A DNA stretch of 64,000 nucleotides from Aurantiacibacter spongiae (GCF_003815535.1 NZ_RPFZ01000001.1:1-64000), one strand, 5' to 3'; shown: positions 1 through 9,471, counted from the stretch's first letter. The notes: generated from the sequence alone by a model not told the origin. Numbers and translations are program-made.

Positions 1-41
1 GCAAGATCGATCGCGCGAAGCTGGCGGGGGACGCGAGATGA
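1..41 (+). CDS. C-terminal end of an acyl-CoA/amino-acid ligase (partial)
   Basis: Only the last 12 whole codons and the stop lie in the window. They read KIDRAKLAGDAR, and the K-I-D-R-x-K-L string is the C-terminal signature of AMP-forming ligases, where a Gly-Lys near the end carries the catalytic lysine. The stop TGA overlaps the ATG of the next gene in an ATGA arrangement. In exosortase A loci the gene directly before the PLP decarboxylase is an acyl-CoA ligase of the TIGR03098 type, so that identity is inferred from context. The 5' end is outside the window. Confidence 0.55.
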   Translation, partial: KIDRAKLAGDAR

Positions 42-1264
42 AACCGCTCGGCCCGATTCCCGGCGGCTTCGACGCCAAAGATGGTGAACTGGTCATCGGC
101 GGAAAAACCGCGAGCCAGCTCGTGCGCGAAGCGGGGGAGACCCCGCTGTTCGTCTATTCGCGCGATTTGATCGAGCGCCGGGTAGCCGATCTGCGCGCCG
201 CCATGCCGGAACGTCTGGCGATACATTACGCCATGAAGGCAAACCCTTATCGCCCGCTTCTCGAATTCGTCGCCGACCTGGTCGACGGGCTGGACGTAGC
301 TTCCGGCGGCGAACTGGCCCAGGCGCGCGAGGCGGGTTATCTGCCGCGCGAGATCAGCTTCGCCGGGCCGGGCAAGCGCGACGCCGAACTGCGCGAGGCG
401 GTGCGATCGGGCGTGACGCTGAACCTGGAATCGGCGAACGAGGCAGACCGCGCGCTGGAGATCGGGCGACAATTGCGGGTTGCCCCGCGCCTCGCGATCC
501 GCGTCAATCCGGCCTTCGAACTGCGCGGTTCGGGAATGAAGATGGGCGGGGGCGCCAAGCCCTTCGGCGTGGACGAGAACAAGGTGCCCGAACTCGCCCG
601 GCGGATCGTGGACGCCGGCGCTGACTGGCGCGGCTTTCACATCTATTCCGGCAGTCAGGCGCTTGATGCCGGGGCGGTGATCGAGATGCAGGCCAACACG
701 CTGGAACTGGCCGCGCGGCTCGCTGGCGAAGCCGGCGTATCGGTGCCGCACCTTAACATGGGCGGTGGCTTCGGCATCCCCTATTTCGACCGCGACGCCC
801 CGCTCGACATCCGGGCGGTCGGCGCGGCGCTGGCGGATCGTTTTGCCGCGCTTCCGGCGGTCTTGGCCGGAACGCGCTTCGCCATCGAACTGGGGCGCTA
901 TCTGGTGGGAGAGGCGGGCGTCTATCTGACGCGCATCGTCGATCGCAAGGAAAGCCACGGTACGACCTTCCTCGTCACCGATGGCGGCCTGCACCACCAG
1001 CTTGCCGCGTCGGGCAATTTCGGAACGGTCGTGCGCCGCAACTACCCCGTCGCCATCGCTAGGTGCTTCGGCGCGCAGGGGGAAGAGGAGGCAACGATCG
1101 TCGGGTGCCTGTGCACCCCGCTCGACCGGCTGGCCGACCAGGCCCGGCTGCCGCGCGCGGAAGTTGGCGACATCGTCGCGGTGTTCTGTGCCGGAGCCTA
1201 TGGCGCCAGCGCCAGTCCCGCAACCTTCCTCGGGCAAGGGCCGGCGCGCGAAATGTCGGTCTGA
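38..1264 (+). CDS. PLP-dependent decarboxylase, exosortase A system-associated
   Basis: Fold-III (alanine-racemase-like) PLP enzyme of the ornithine/diaminopimelate decarboxylase superfamily, TIGR03099 type, 408 aa. The PLP lysine is K67 in the string HYAMKANP. The glycine-rich phosphate loop reads LNMGGGFGIPY, and the active-site cysteine region VGCLCTPLD and the C-terminal CAGAYGASAS are in place. It presumably decarboxylates an amino acid or aminoacyl-thioester that the upstream ligase activates, to make an amine for polysaccharide decoration or acyl-carrier chemistry; the substrate is not known for this family. The start ATG overlaps the upstream stop, so the two are translationally coupled. 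Cytoplasmic, no signal peptide. Confidence 0.88.
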   Translation: MKPLGPIPGGFDAKDGELVIGGKTASQLVREAGETPLFVYSRDLIERRVADLRAAMPERLAIHYAMKANPYRPLLEFVADLVDGLDVASGGELAQAREAGYLPREISFAGPGKRDAELREAVRSGVTLNLESANEADRALEIGRQLRVAPRLAIRVNPAFELRGSGMKMGGGAKPFGVDENKVPELARRIVDAGADWRGFHIYSGSQALDAGAVIEMQANTLELAARLAGEAGVSVPHLNMGGGFGIPYFDRDAPLDIRAVGAALADRFAALPAVLAGTRFAIELGRYLVGEAGVYLTRIVDRKESHGTTFLVTDGGLHHQLAASGNFGTVVRRNYPVAIARCFGAQGEEEATIVGCLCTPLDRLADQARLPRAEVGDIVAVFCAGAYGASASPATFLGQGPAREMSV

Positions 1265-1466
1265 CAGGCACCGGGCGAGGTGTCCCGTCCTGGGACGCAG
1301 CCTCACAAACCCCGCTAAAAGCGTCGTTTTCAGGCGCAAGGCTAACGCAATGTTCACCCTTTCCGGCCACAGAGCGGGGCGGTTCCAAAGGCGTGGACCC
1401 GCAGCGCCGGCCTGACGAGGCCGGGGTGACGGCGATCCGCCACGACATTCGCGAAGGACGCACACG

Positions 1467-2111
1467 ATGCGCACGACCAGCCTGTCCCGTTCCCTCCTCG
1501 CCGCGGCGGGGCTTTCGCTCTCGCTGACGGGATGCGCGGGAAGCGCCAGCGGCCCGCAGCTCGAACCGGCTCGCTTCGTCTCCATGCAGGAAGGACCGGG
1601 CGAGGAATACGTGATCGGCCCGCTCGACGAACTGACCATTCACGTCTGGCGCAATGACGAACTGGGCGCGGAGGTCCAGGTGCGTCCCGATGGCCGCATC
1701 ACCACGCCGCTCGTGTCGGACATGCCCGCCGTGGGCAAGACACCGACCATGCTGGCCGAGGACATCCGCCTGCAACTTTCGCAATATATCGAGGAGCCGC
1801 TGGTCACGGTCATCGTCAACAAGTTCGCCGGCACGTTCAGCCAGCAGATCCGGGTCGTCGGCGCCACCGAGCAGCCGGCCTCGCTGCCCTATCGCGCCAA
1901 CATGACCCTGCTCGACGCGATGATCGCGGTCGGCGGCCTGTCCGAATACGCGGCCGGCAACAGGGCGAAGCTCATCCGCTTCGATCGCCAGACGGGATCG
2001 CAGCGCGAATACGCCCTGCGCCTCAGCGACCTGCTGCGCCGCGGAGAGAGCGAGGCCAACGTCATGCTGAAACCGGGCGACGTCATCATCATCCCCGAAA
2101 GCATGTTCTGA
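1467..2111 (+). CDS. XrtA-type polysaccharide export lipoprotein (Wza-like)
   Basis: Outer-membrane polysaccharide export protein, 214 aa, TIGR03027 type. It starts with a lipoprotein signal peptide whose lipobox is L-T-G-C with the lipidated cysteine at C23. A Poly_export domain follows (residues about 45-130, with the YVIGPLDELTIHVW motif), then one SLBB-like repeat (about 130-210). It forms the periplasmic/outer-membrane channel for the exopolysaccharide. It lies 202 bases after the decarboxylase. That gap shows no convincing promoter to my eye but could start a second transcript. The chain-length gene begins 13 bases downstream, so the two are almost certainly co-transcribed. Confidence 0.9.
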   Translation: MRTTSLSRSLLAAAGLSLSLTGCAGSASGPQLEPARFVSMQEGPGEEYVIGPLDELTIHVWRNDELGAEVQVRPDGRITTPLVSDMPAVGKTPTMLAEDIRLQLSQYIEEPLVTVIVNKFAGTFSQQIRVVGATEQPASLPYRANMTLLDAMIAVGGLSEYAAGNRAKLIRFDRQTGSQREYALRLSDLLRRGESEANVMLKPGDVIIIPESMF

Positions 2112-2124
2112 CGGGGGCCGGGGC

Positions 2125-3642
2125 TTGAACCACCTTCTCGAAGAATTGCGCGGCGGCGCCTGGGCGATCTGGAACCGGCGCTGGCTGGCGCTCGGCATCG
2201 CCTGGGCCGTGTGCGTGCTGGGCTGGCTGGCCGTGGCGTTCATTCCGAACAGCTACCAGTCCGAGGCCCGCATCTTCGTGCAGCTGGACGACGTGCTGGC
2301 CGAGCAGATCGGCATCGGATCGGGATCGCGCGCGCGGGACATCGACCGCATCCGCCAGACGCTCGTCACCTCCATCAATCTGGAAAAGGTCGTGCGCGCC
2401 ACCCGGATCGGCGACACGGTGACGAGCGACACCGAAATGGAAAGCGCGGTGGCCCGCCTCGCCGACGACATCGACGTAGTGAGCGAGGGGCAGAACATCT
2501 TCGAAATCACCGCCACGAGCGGCCGCAGCGAGCTTTCCGACGCGGAGAACGCCGAACTCGCGCAGATCATCGCGCAGCGCATGATCGACATCTTCCGGGA
2601 GGAAAATCTCGGTGGTTCGCGCAGCGAGATGGACGATTCCATCGCCTTCCTCAACCAGCAGCTGGCTTCGCGCGAGCAGGAACTGGCCGCGGCAGAGGAA
2701 CGGCGGCTCGCCTTCGAGGCTGCCAATCCCGAACTCGTCGGCGGAGCCGAGGCAATCGCCTCGCAACTTTCCGCGACCCGATCCGAACTGCGCAGCGTAG
2801 AGGCCGACCTCGCGGCTTCGCAAAGCGCGCTCGCCGCGCTCGACGGGCAGCTGGCCAGCACTCCGCGGACCATCGTCACGCCCGGCAGCGGCGGTCCGCA
2901 AGGGGCATTGGCGCAGGCGGAGGCGAACCTTGCCGCGATGCGCGCGCGCGGCCTGACGGACGAACATCCCGACCTCATCGCGGCGCAGCGCACCGTGGCC
3001 AATCTGCGCCGGCAGGCACAAGCGGCGGGCGCGCCGGGCGGCTCGCCGAATCCGGCCTACAGCTCGTTGCAATCCATGCGGGTGGAACGCCAGTCCAACG
3101 TCCAGGCCCTGCAATCGCGCGCCGCCGCGCTCAGTGCCGAAATCGCCTCGATCACCGCCAATCAGGTGCGCGAGCCGGGGGCGGCCGCCGAGGCCCAGCG
3201 CATCAGCCGCGATTACGACGTCCTGCGCGAGCAGTACGATCAGCTCCTTCAGGATCGAGAGGAATTGCGCCTGCGCGGACAGGTGGAGAGCGAGCGCAGC
3301 GCGGTGCAGTTCGAGGTGGTCGACCCGCCGTCCACCCCGCGCTCGCCCGCCGCGCCCAACCGCCCGCTACTGCTCTTCGGCGTGCTGGTGGCAGGACTTG
3401 GCGCCGGGGCGGGCGCGGCCTTCGCGCTGAGCAAGCTGGGCTCGACCTACGCCACCGCCAACCAGCTGAAGCGCGATTTCGGTCTGCCGGTAATCGGCAC
3501 GATCTCGCACACCTTTACCGAAGCGGGCCGCGAACTGCGCCGTCGTCGCCTGCGCTATTTCGCCGCCGGAGTGGGCGGGCTGGGCACGCTGTTCGCGCTG
3601 CTGCTCGCCATCGAATTCGTCCAACGCGGCATGGTGGCCTGA
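2125..3642 (+). CDS. XrtA-type chain-length determinant (Wzz/polysaccharide co-polymerase)
   Basis: Inner-membrane chain-length regulator, 505 aa, TIGR03007 type. The start is TTG, preceded by a G-rich stretch, and it places the Wzz domain correctly: transmembrane segment at about 21-40, periplasmic Wzz motif QSEARIFVQ, a long coiled-coil region (about 170-390) rich in Glu, Gln and Ala, then membrane segments at about 412-432 and 479-498. The region before the second segment has the Pro-rich PPSTPRSPAAPNRP string usual in this family. Together with the kinase encoded next it should set polymer length. The kinase is a separate protein rather than a C-terminal fusion. Confidence 0.9.
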   Translation: MNHLLEELRGGAWAIWNRRWLALGIAWAVCVLGWLAVAFIPNSYQSEARIFVQLDDVLAEQIGIGSGSRARDIDRIRQTLVTSINLEKVVRATRIGDTVTSDTEMESAVARLADDIDVVSEGQNIFEITATSGRSELSDAENAELAQIIAQRMIDIFREENLGGSRSEMDDSIAFLNQQLASREQELAAAEERRLAFEAANPELVGGAEAIASQLSATRSELRSVEADLAASQSALAALDGQLASTPRTIVTPGSGGPQGALAQAEANLAAMRARGLTDEHPDLIAAQRTVANLRRQAQAAGAPGGSPNPAYSSLQSMRVERQSNVQALQSRAAALSAEIASITANQVREPGAAAEAQRISRDYDVLREQYDQLLQDREELRLRGQVESERSAVQFEVVDPPSTPRSPAAPNRPLLLFGVLVAGLGAGAGAAFALSKLGSTYATANQLKRDFGLPVIGTISHTFTEAGRELRRRRLRYFAAGVGGLGTLFALLLAIEFVQRGMVA

Positions 3643-3654
3643 GGGGGCGGGGCA

Positions 3655-4668
3655 ATGACGGAACATCAGAAGATCCCCACCCCGTCTGATCGCGCCGGAA
3701 GATCGTTGCTGGAAAGGGCCGAAAGCCTGTTCGGCAAGCATGGCTATACGCCGGCCCCGGTGCCGAGCGTGCTGGCCCCGCCGGTCAATCGCAAACCCGC
3801 CAGACGGCGCGGGCCGGACGGGCCCGCCGCGCACCAGCACTCCGGACCCGCAGCGGGGCAAGGTGAGCGGCTGCCCCCCGGATCAACGCCGGAAACCGCG
3901 ACCGAAACCCGGTTCGAGGATGTCGAGTTTTCCCAGGTAGTCCACGAGATCGACCGCGAGGAACTCGCTCGCCGCGGCCTGATCCAGCCCGAGGGGCAAG
4001 TCAGCGCGCTGCTCGAGGAATTCCGCATCGTGAAGCGCCAGGTGCTGCAATCGGTGCGCGCCGCGCGAGAGGCCGGCTCGGGGGCGCTGGCCCAGCGCGT
4101 TCTGGTCTGCTCGCCCCTGCCCGACGAGGGTAAGAGCTACTGCGCGGTGAACCTCGCGCTGGCGATGGCGGCGGAAAAGGACAGCGAAGTCCTGCTGGTC
4201 GACGCTGACTTCGCCAAGCCATCGATCCTGTCCATGCTGGGTCTGCCGCGCGGGCCGGGCTTCATGGACGTGTTGGCAGACGAGGACGTCTCGGTCGAGG
4301 ACTGCGTGCTGACCACCGACATTCACGGTCTGCACGTGCTGCCGGCGGGCAACCATAGCACGTCCGACAGCGAGTACCTCGCCAGCAACCGCACCGCAGC
4401 GGTGCTCGACCGGCTGACCCGCGCCGCGCCCAACCGCATCGTCATCTTCGACAGTCCACCCGCGCTGGCCGCGTCCCCGGCGGCGGAACTGGCCAAGCAT
4501 GTCGGGCAGGCCATCGTCGTCGCGCGCGCCGATCGCACCGGGCAGAGCGCGATGGAAGACGCGCTGACGCTGCTTTCCGCCTGCCCCGATCTCAAGCTCT
4601 TGCTGAATGCCGCGCATTTCAGCCCCAGCGGCAGGCGTTTCGGCGCCTATTACGGGCAGGAGGGCTAG
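3655..4668 (+). CDS. Bacterial tyrosine kinase (BY-kinase), XrtA-associated
   Basis: Cytoplasmic tyrosine autokinase of the CpsD/CapB type (TIGR03018), 337 aa. Residues 1-85 are a disordered Pro/Arg-rich linker. The P-loop is DEGKS (K160), Walker A' is LLVDAD (D183, D185) and Walker B is IVIFDSPP (D266). The usual C-terminal tyrosine cluster is reduced to two adjacent tyrosines (332-333) five residues from the end. It should cycle through phosphorylation and control the Wzz-like partner encoded 12 bases upstream. The following gene starts one base after its stop, with the ribosome-binding site AGGAGG (4658-4663) inside the end of this gene. Confidence 0.88.
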   Translation: MTEHQKIPTPSDRAGRSLLERAESLFGKHGYTPAPVPSVLAPPVNRKPARRRGPDGPAAHQHSGPAAGQGERLPPGSTPETATETRFEDVEFSQVVHEIDREELARRGLIQPEGQVSALLEEFRIVKRQVLQSVRAAREAGSGALAQRVLVCSPLPDEGKSYCAVNLALAMAAEKDSEVLLVDADFAKPSILSMLGLPRGPGFMDVLADEDVSVEDCVLTTDIHGLHVLPAGNHSTSDSEYLASNRTAAVLDRLTRAAPNRIVIFDSPPALAASPAAELAKHVGQAIVVARADRTGQSAMEDALTLLSACPDLKLLLNAAHFSPSGRRFGAYYGQEG

Positions 4669-4669
4669 C

Positions 4670-6307
4670 ATGGGCCGGTTTTCCCTCCTTCTCGCACTCG
4701 CCGCGATCCTGGTGCCGCTGCCCTCCGCCGCGCAGGGTCGCGACGATGGCGAAAACGCCGGCCGCGGTCCGGACGTGGAGATCGCACCCTATATCGAGGC
4801 GGCGCAGGTCGTCACCGCCGAGATCGAGCCGGGCGACGACGTATTCACCTATACCAGCCTTGCCGCCGGGGTGGATGCAGGCTTCGGCACGCGCTACAGC
4901 CAGGGTTCGGTCTCGCTACGCTACGAACGGCGCATCGCCTATGCGGACGACGTCGCCGACACCGACACGCTGAGCGGGATCGCGCGCACCTCGCTTGCGC
5001 TGGGCAGCCCCCACGTGACCTTCGAGGCGGGCGCGCTTGCCTCCCGCACGCGGGTCGACGGCGGCGGCGCAGCGACGATCGGCAATTTCGGTCGCAGGGA
5101 CGATGCCACGAGCCAGGTCTATGCCGTGTATGGCGGGCCGAGCGCGGCGGCGATGGTCGGCCCGGCAGAGGTAACGGCGTCCTACCGTCTTGGTTACACG
5201 CGGGTGGAGGCGCCCGATATCCTGCCCTCGGTGCCGGGCGCTCCCACCGTCGACCTGTTCGACGAGAGCACCACGCACAATCTGGGCGTGAGGGCGGGCA
5301 TCGCCCCGGACCGCGTCGCTCCCGTCGGCATCGGCGTGGGTGCCGGATGGAACCGGCAGGATGTCTCAAACCTCGATCAGCGTCTCGACGATCGCTACGT
5401 CCGCGCAGACGTCACCTACCCGGTGTCGCCCAATGTCGCGCTCGTGGGCGGCGTGGGGTTCGAGGATATCGAGGTGTCGGGCCGCGATGCGCTGCGCGAT
5501 GCGGATGGCGACCCCGTCGTCGGCCCGGATGGGCGCTACGTCACCGACGATGGCTCCGCGCGCCGTATCGCCTACGAGACCGACGGACTCATCGGGGACG
5601 TTGGCGTTCTCTGGCGACCCAGCCGCCGCACGTCGCTGGAGGCGCATGTCGGACGGCGTTACGCCTCCACCACCTATTACGGCACGCTCGCCTACGCGCC
5701 CGATGCGCGCAGCAGCCTGAACGTCTCGGTCTACGATACGATTACCGGCTTCGGCGGACAGATCGTAGGCGCGCTGGACGAAGTGGGGACGGATTTCGAC
5801 GTCTATCGCAACCCGGTGACCGGCGATCTCGGCGGCTGCGTTATCGGCGTTGGAAGCGGCAACAATTGCGCGCTGGCGCGACTGGGGTCGCTGCGCTCCG
5901 CCATTTTCCGCAATCGCGGCGTCGCGGCAAGCTATGGCCGCGCGATGGGGCGCACCTCGCTCGGGCTGGGCGCAGGCTACGATCGCCGTTCCTTCTTCGG
6001 TGCCGATGGCAGCGTCCTGGCCGCCGTGGACGGACTGGTGGACGAGAACTTCTGGCTTGCGGCCTATGCCACACGCCGGCTCGACCGCCGCTCTTCCCTT
6101 TCGGCCGGCGTTTCCGCCAGCTATTTCGACAACGCTTCGAGCGATCTGGGCGATGGCTTGGGATACAGCGCCTCGCTTGCCTACAACCGCGACATCATCG
6201 CCGGCCTGTCCGGCACCGCCGCCGTCAGCCTGGACGGCATTTCCCGCGAAATCCTGGCCGATTACCTGGCCGCCTCGGCCCTCGTAGGGCTGCGTTACAC
6301 CTATTGA
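4670..6307 (+). CDS. XrtA-associated outer-membrane beta-barrel protein
   Basis: Predicted outer-membrane barrel, 545 aa, of the TIGR03016 type found in exosortase A loci. The start at 4670 is fixed by an AGGAGG six bases upstream; an earlier in-frame ATG at 4607 lies inside the kinase gene and is rejected. It begins with a Sec signal peptide cleaved near SAAQ (about residue 24). The rest is alternating hydrophobic/aromatic strands with many Gly, Asp, Arg and Tyr, and it ends in LRYTY, a typical C-terminal barrel strand with a terminal aromatic residue. Role: probably the outer-membrane secretion pore or anchor for the polymer; the precise function is unproven. Confidence 0.82.
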   Translation: MGRFSLLLALAAILVPLPSAAQGRDDGENAGRGPDVEIAPYIEAAQVVTAEIEPGDDVFTYTSLAAGVDAGFGTRYSQGSVSLRYERRIAYADDVADTDTLSGIARTSLALGSPHVTFEAGALASRTRVDGGGAATIGNFGRRDDATSQVYAVYGGPSAAAMVGPAEVTASYRLGYTRVEAPDILPSVPGAPTVDLFDESTTHNLGVRAGIAPDRVAPVGIGVGAGWNRQDVSNLDQRLDDRYVRADVTYPVSPNVALVGGVGFEDIEVSGRDALRDADGDPVVGPDGRYVTDDGSARRIAYETDGLIGDVGVLWRPSRRTSLEAHVGRRYASTTYYGTLAYAPDARSSLNVSVYDTITGFGGQIVGALDEVGTDFDVYRNPVTGDLGGCVIGVGSGNNCALARLGSLRSAIFRNRGVAASYGRAMGRTSLGLGAGYDRRSFFGADGSVLAAVDGLVDENFWLAAYATRRLDRRSSLSAGVSASYFDNASSDLGDGLGYSASLAYNRDIIAGLSGTAAVSLDGISREILADYLAASALVGLRYTY

Positions 6308-6331
6308 CCCGGTCGAAGGAGACCTGAAGCG

Positions 6332-7486
6332 ATGTTCGACGATTTCTACGGCCTCACGGGCAAGCCTTTCCAGCTGACCCCCGATCCGGAATTCTACTTC
6401 CGCTCCGTCACGCACCGCAAGGCGCTGTCCTACCTCGGCTACGGCCTCGCGCAGGGGGAAGGCTTCATCGTCATCACCGGCGAGGTCGGCTCGGGCAAGT
6501 CGACGCTGGTGGCCCATATGATGCAGAGCCTCGATCCAGCGCAGGTCACGGTCGCGCAGATCGTGACCAGCAAGCTGAATGAAGAGGAGATCGTTCACGT
6601 CGTCGCCTCCGCCTTCGGCCTCGATATCGAGGGACACGACAAGGCGAGCGCGCTGTCGGAGATCGAACACTTCCTGCACGAGGAAGCCCGCGAGGGGCGG
6701 CGCTGCCTGCTCGTCGTGGACGAATCGCAGAACCTTTCGGTCGAGGCGCTGGAAGAACTGCGGATGCTGTCGAACTTCCAGCTCGGCAATCATCCGCTGC
6801 TCCAGACGCTGCTGCTCGGCCAGCCCGAGTTCCGTGCGACGATCCAGGGCGAACAGCGGCTCGAACAGCTGCGCCAGCGCGTCATCGCGGCGCACCATCT
6901 CGAGCCGATGCAGAAGGGCGAGATCGAGCCTTACATCATGCACCGTCTGGCCAAGGTCGGGTGGACGGGCGAACCTTCCTTCGACCAGCGGGTCTATAGC
7001 GAACTCTACGAAGCCAGCGGCGGCATTCCTCGCCGGGTCAACCAGATCGCCAACCGGCTGATGCTGCTGGGCGCGGTGGAGGAGCGCAGCCGGATCGACG
7101 CCGCCATGCTACAGAACGTGCTCGCCGAGATGGACGCAGAGCGCGCCTTCCCCGAGGCCGCGCCGGCACCCCTGCCCGATGCGAGAATCGAATTCGAGCC
7201 GGTCAAGGCCATGCCGACCACACCGCGCGTCGATCACGAGATGTTCGAAAGCGCGCTGGCGGAACGCGATGCGCAGATCGCCGAACTGCAACAGGCGGTG
7301 GTGGAACTCTCCACGCAGGCCGAGGACGCGGCCGCCCGCATCGTCACACCCGAGATCGAGACCCTGCGCGAGCAGATGGCCCGGATCGAAGCGCGCTGCA
7401 CCGAGCAGGAGCAGACCATCCGCCACACGATTACCATGCTGATCGACTGGATCGAAGGCGAGATGAACGGCAACAGGGCCGCCTGA
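6332..7486 (+). CDS. XrtA-associated AAA ATPase (ExeA/GspA-like)
   Basis: AAA+ ATPase, 384 aa, TIGR03015 type. It opens with the family N-terminus MFDDFYGLTGKPFQLTPDP. Walker A is GEVGSGKS at residues 50-57 and Walker B is LLVVDESQN near 128-136. An arginine-finger/sensor region (GGIPRRVNQIANRL) follows. Residues about 265-384 form a Pro-rich linker and a coiled coil with no known domain; the peptidoglycan-binding domain of GspA is absent. The ribosome-binding site is GAAGGAG. Its place between the barrel and the deacetylase suggests a role in assembling or powering the export machine, which is inferred. Confidence 0.85.
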   Translation: MFDDFYGLTGKPFQLTPDPEFYFRSVTHRKALSYLGYGLAQGEGFIVITGEVGSGKSTLVAHMMQSLDPAQVTVAQIVTSKLNEEEIVHVVASAFGLDIEGHDKASALSEIEHFLHEEAREGRRCLLVVDESQNLSVEALEELRMLSNFQLGNHPLLQTLLLGQPEFRATIQGEQRLEQLRQRVIAAHHLEPMQKGEIEPYIMHRLAKVGWTGEPSFDQRVYSELYEASGGIPRRVNQIANRLMLLGAVEERSRIDAAMLQNVLAEMDAERAFPEAAPAPLPDARIEFEPVKAMPTTPRVDHEMFESALAERDAQIAELQQAVVELSTQAEDAAARIVTPEIETLREQMARIEARCTEQEQTIRHTITMLIDWIEGEMNGNRAA

Positions 7487-7504
7487 GCGGTCGACCGAAG
7501 CGCG

Positions 7505-8416
7505 ATGAACGCGATCAGCCCGCACCCTGCGCGCACCGACCGACGCGCCATCGTCAACGGCCTTTCGGTCGATGTCGAGGACTGGTTCCAGGTGGGCGCG
7601 TTCGAGGACGTGATCGAACGCGACGACTGGGTCGGGCTGGACGACCGGGTGGACCGCAACGTGCGCCAGATCCTCGACCTGTTCGATTCCGCGGGAGCGA
7701 CCGCGACATTCTTCACCCTGGGCTGGGTAGCGCAGCGCCACGGCGCCCTGTTGCGCGAGATAGCCGAACGAGGCCACGAGATCGCGAGCCACGGCTGGGA
7801 TCACCAGCGGATTTTTCGCATGGACCGCGAAACCTTCGCGGCCGACATCGAGCGCACCCGCAAGACGATAGAGGACGCGTGCGGCATTCGCGTTGCCGGT
7901 TATCGCGCGCCCAGCTTCTCCATCGACCAGCGCACCCCCTGGGCGTTCATGGAACTGGCCAGGCAGGGATACCTCTATTCCTCCAGCGTGGCGCCCGTCG
8001 CGCACGATCACTACGGCTGGGCGGAGGCCCCGCGCTTCGCGTTCCGCCCGCTCCCCTGGACCGATCTGGTGGAACTTCCCGTCACCACCGCACAGTGGCG
8101 CGGCAAGCGGCTGGCCGCCGGCGGCGGGGGGTTCTTTCGCGTTCTGCCCTACGCCTTCAGCCGCTGGGCCATAAGGCAGGTGAACGGGACGGATGGCGAG
8201 CCGGCGATATTCTATTTCCACCCGTGGGAAATCGATCCGGGTCAACCCCGCGTCGCCGGCGCGCCGCTGCGGTCGCGCCTCAGACATTACACCAATCTCG
8301 ACCGCATGGCGGGCAAGCTGCGACAACTCGTCGAGGATTTCGCCTGGGGCCGCATCGATGTCATCGCCTGTCGCGCCGCCGAAAGGCTGTCGCGGGAGAA
8401 CCGGGCCGCCGTATGA
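7505..8416 (+). CDS. XrtA-associated polysaccharide deacetylase
   Basis: NodB-homology (carbohydrate esterase 4) deacetylase, 303 aa, TIGR03006 type. The catalytic-base motif is SVDVEDWF (D23, D26). The metal-binding histidines are in ASHGWDH (H96, H100), and a further RAPSFS motif follows. It should remove N-acetyl groups from sugar residues of the exopolysaccharide. No signal peptide is visible, so it may act in the cytoplasm on lipid-linked units or be exported by another route. Its stop overlaps the next start (ATGA, 8413-8416). Confidence 0.88.
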   Translation: MNAISPHPARTDRRAIVNGLSVDVEDWFQVGAFEDVIERDDWVGLDDRVDRNVRQILDLFDSAGATATFFTLGWVAQRHGALLREIAERGHEIASHGWDHQRIFRMDRETFAADIERTRKTIEDACGIRVAGYRAPSFSIDQRTPWAFMELARQGYLYSSSVAPVAHDHYGWAEAPRFAFRPLPWTDLVELPVTTAQWRGKRLAAGGGGFFRVLPYAFSRWAIRQVNGTDGEPAIFYFHPWEIDPGQPRVAGAPLRSRLRHYTNLDRMAGKLRQLVEDFAWGRIDVIACRAAERLSRENRAAV

Positions 8417-9471
8417 ACGCCCCGGTCGCCATATCGCCGACGGCCGTGCGCAGGGCGCGTCTCGCCGAACCCGACGAGGTGCGGCGGATCGAGCGCTTCG
8501 TGGCGGACACCGGGGGTTCCGTGTTCCACCGGCCGGCCTGGCTGGCGGCGGTGGAGAACGGTACCGGGCATGCGGCAACCGGTCTGCTGGCAGAACGAGG
8601 TGCCTCGATAACCGGGTGGCTTCCGCTGAGCGTGGTCCATTCGCCGATCTTCGGCCGGCTTCTCGCGTCGAGCGGCTTCGCCGTGGAGGGGGGCGTACTG
8701 GGGCAAGGCGCCGATACTGCGATGGCGCTGTGCCGTGCGGCGGAGGAACTGGCGCAGCGCCTCTCCTGCCCGACGGTCGAACTGCGGGGAGGCCCAGCGC
8801 CGCCTGAATGGGAGCACTGCACCGACAGCCATTCCGGCTTCGTCCGGCCCCTCGCGGACGATGACGACGCTCAGCTGGCGGCTATACCGAGAAAGCAGCG
8901 AGCAGAAGTTCGCAAGAGTCTGAAAGGCGACCTGCGCGTAACCGTGGGCAACCGGGAAAGCGACCGGGAAAACCATTACGCGGTTTACGCGCAAAGCGTT
9001 CGCAACCTCGGTACGCCGGTCTTCCCCCGCGCGCTTTTCGAAGCGGTGCTCGACCGGCTCGACTCCGACATCCTGACGGTAAGCATGGGCGGCCGGCCCG
9101 TCGCGAGCGTTCTGTCGCTGTATCATGGCGGCGCCGTCATGCCCTATTGGGGCGGCGGCACCCAGGAAGCGCGTAGTCTGCGCGCGAACGATCGCATGTA
9201 TTTCGAACTGATGCTCCACGCTCGGCGGCGCGGCTGCGAGCGGTTCGACTTCGGACGCAGCAAGACCGGAAGCGGGGCCTGGCATTACAAGAAGACCTGG
9301 GGTTTCGAACCGCATCCGCTGGCCTACGCCAGCTGGACCGCGCCCGGCAGCAAGGCGCGGGACGCCGATCCGACCAGCGAGGCCCATCAGTCCCGCATCG
9401 CGCTGTGGAAGCGTCTGCCGCTCCCGGTCGCCAATCGGTTCGGCCCGCTTGTCGCGAGGGGGCTGGGGTGA
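8413..9471 (+). CDS. FemAB-family acyltransferase, XrtA-associated
   Basis: FemAB-like protein with tandem GNAT folds, 352 aa, TIGR03019 type. The C-terminal half carries the conserved strings PYWGGG, ARSLRANDRMYFELM and FDFGRSKTGSG, typical of the family. Proteins related to FemAB move an aminoacyl group from aminoacyl-tRNA or a thioester onto a sugar or peptide amine. Beside a ligase and a PLP decarboxylase this points to amino-acid or amine decoration of the exopolysaccharide, which is inferred. It starts inside the previous stop and ends in a GTGA overlap with the glycosyltransferase gene, so all three are coupled. Confidence 0.85.
   Translation: MNAPVAISPTAVRRARLAEPDEVRRIERFVADTGGSVFHRPAWLAAVENGTGHAATGLLAERGASITGWLPLSVVHSPIFGRLLASSGFAVEGGVLGQGADTAMALCRAAEELAQRLSCPTVELRGGPAPPEWEHCTDSHSGFVRPLADDDDAQLAAIPRKQRAEVRKSLKGDLRVTVGNRESDRENHYAVYAQSVRNLGTPVFPRALFEAVLDRLDSDILTVSMGGRPVASVLSLYHGGAVMPYWGGGTQEARSLRANDRMYFELMLHARRRGCERFDFGRSKTGSGAWHYKKTWGFEPHPLAYASWTAPGSKARDADPTSEAHQSRIALWKRLPLPVANRFGPLVARGLG

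Noticed and set aside
4607-4669. Upstream ATG at 4607 as start of the outer-membrane barrel gene
   Set aside because: It lies inside the kinase gene and would hide the signal peptide; the ATG at 4670 has AGGAGG at the right distance.
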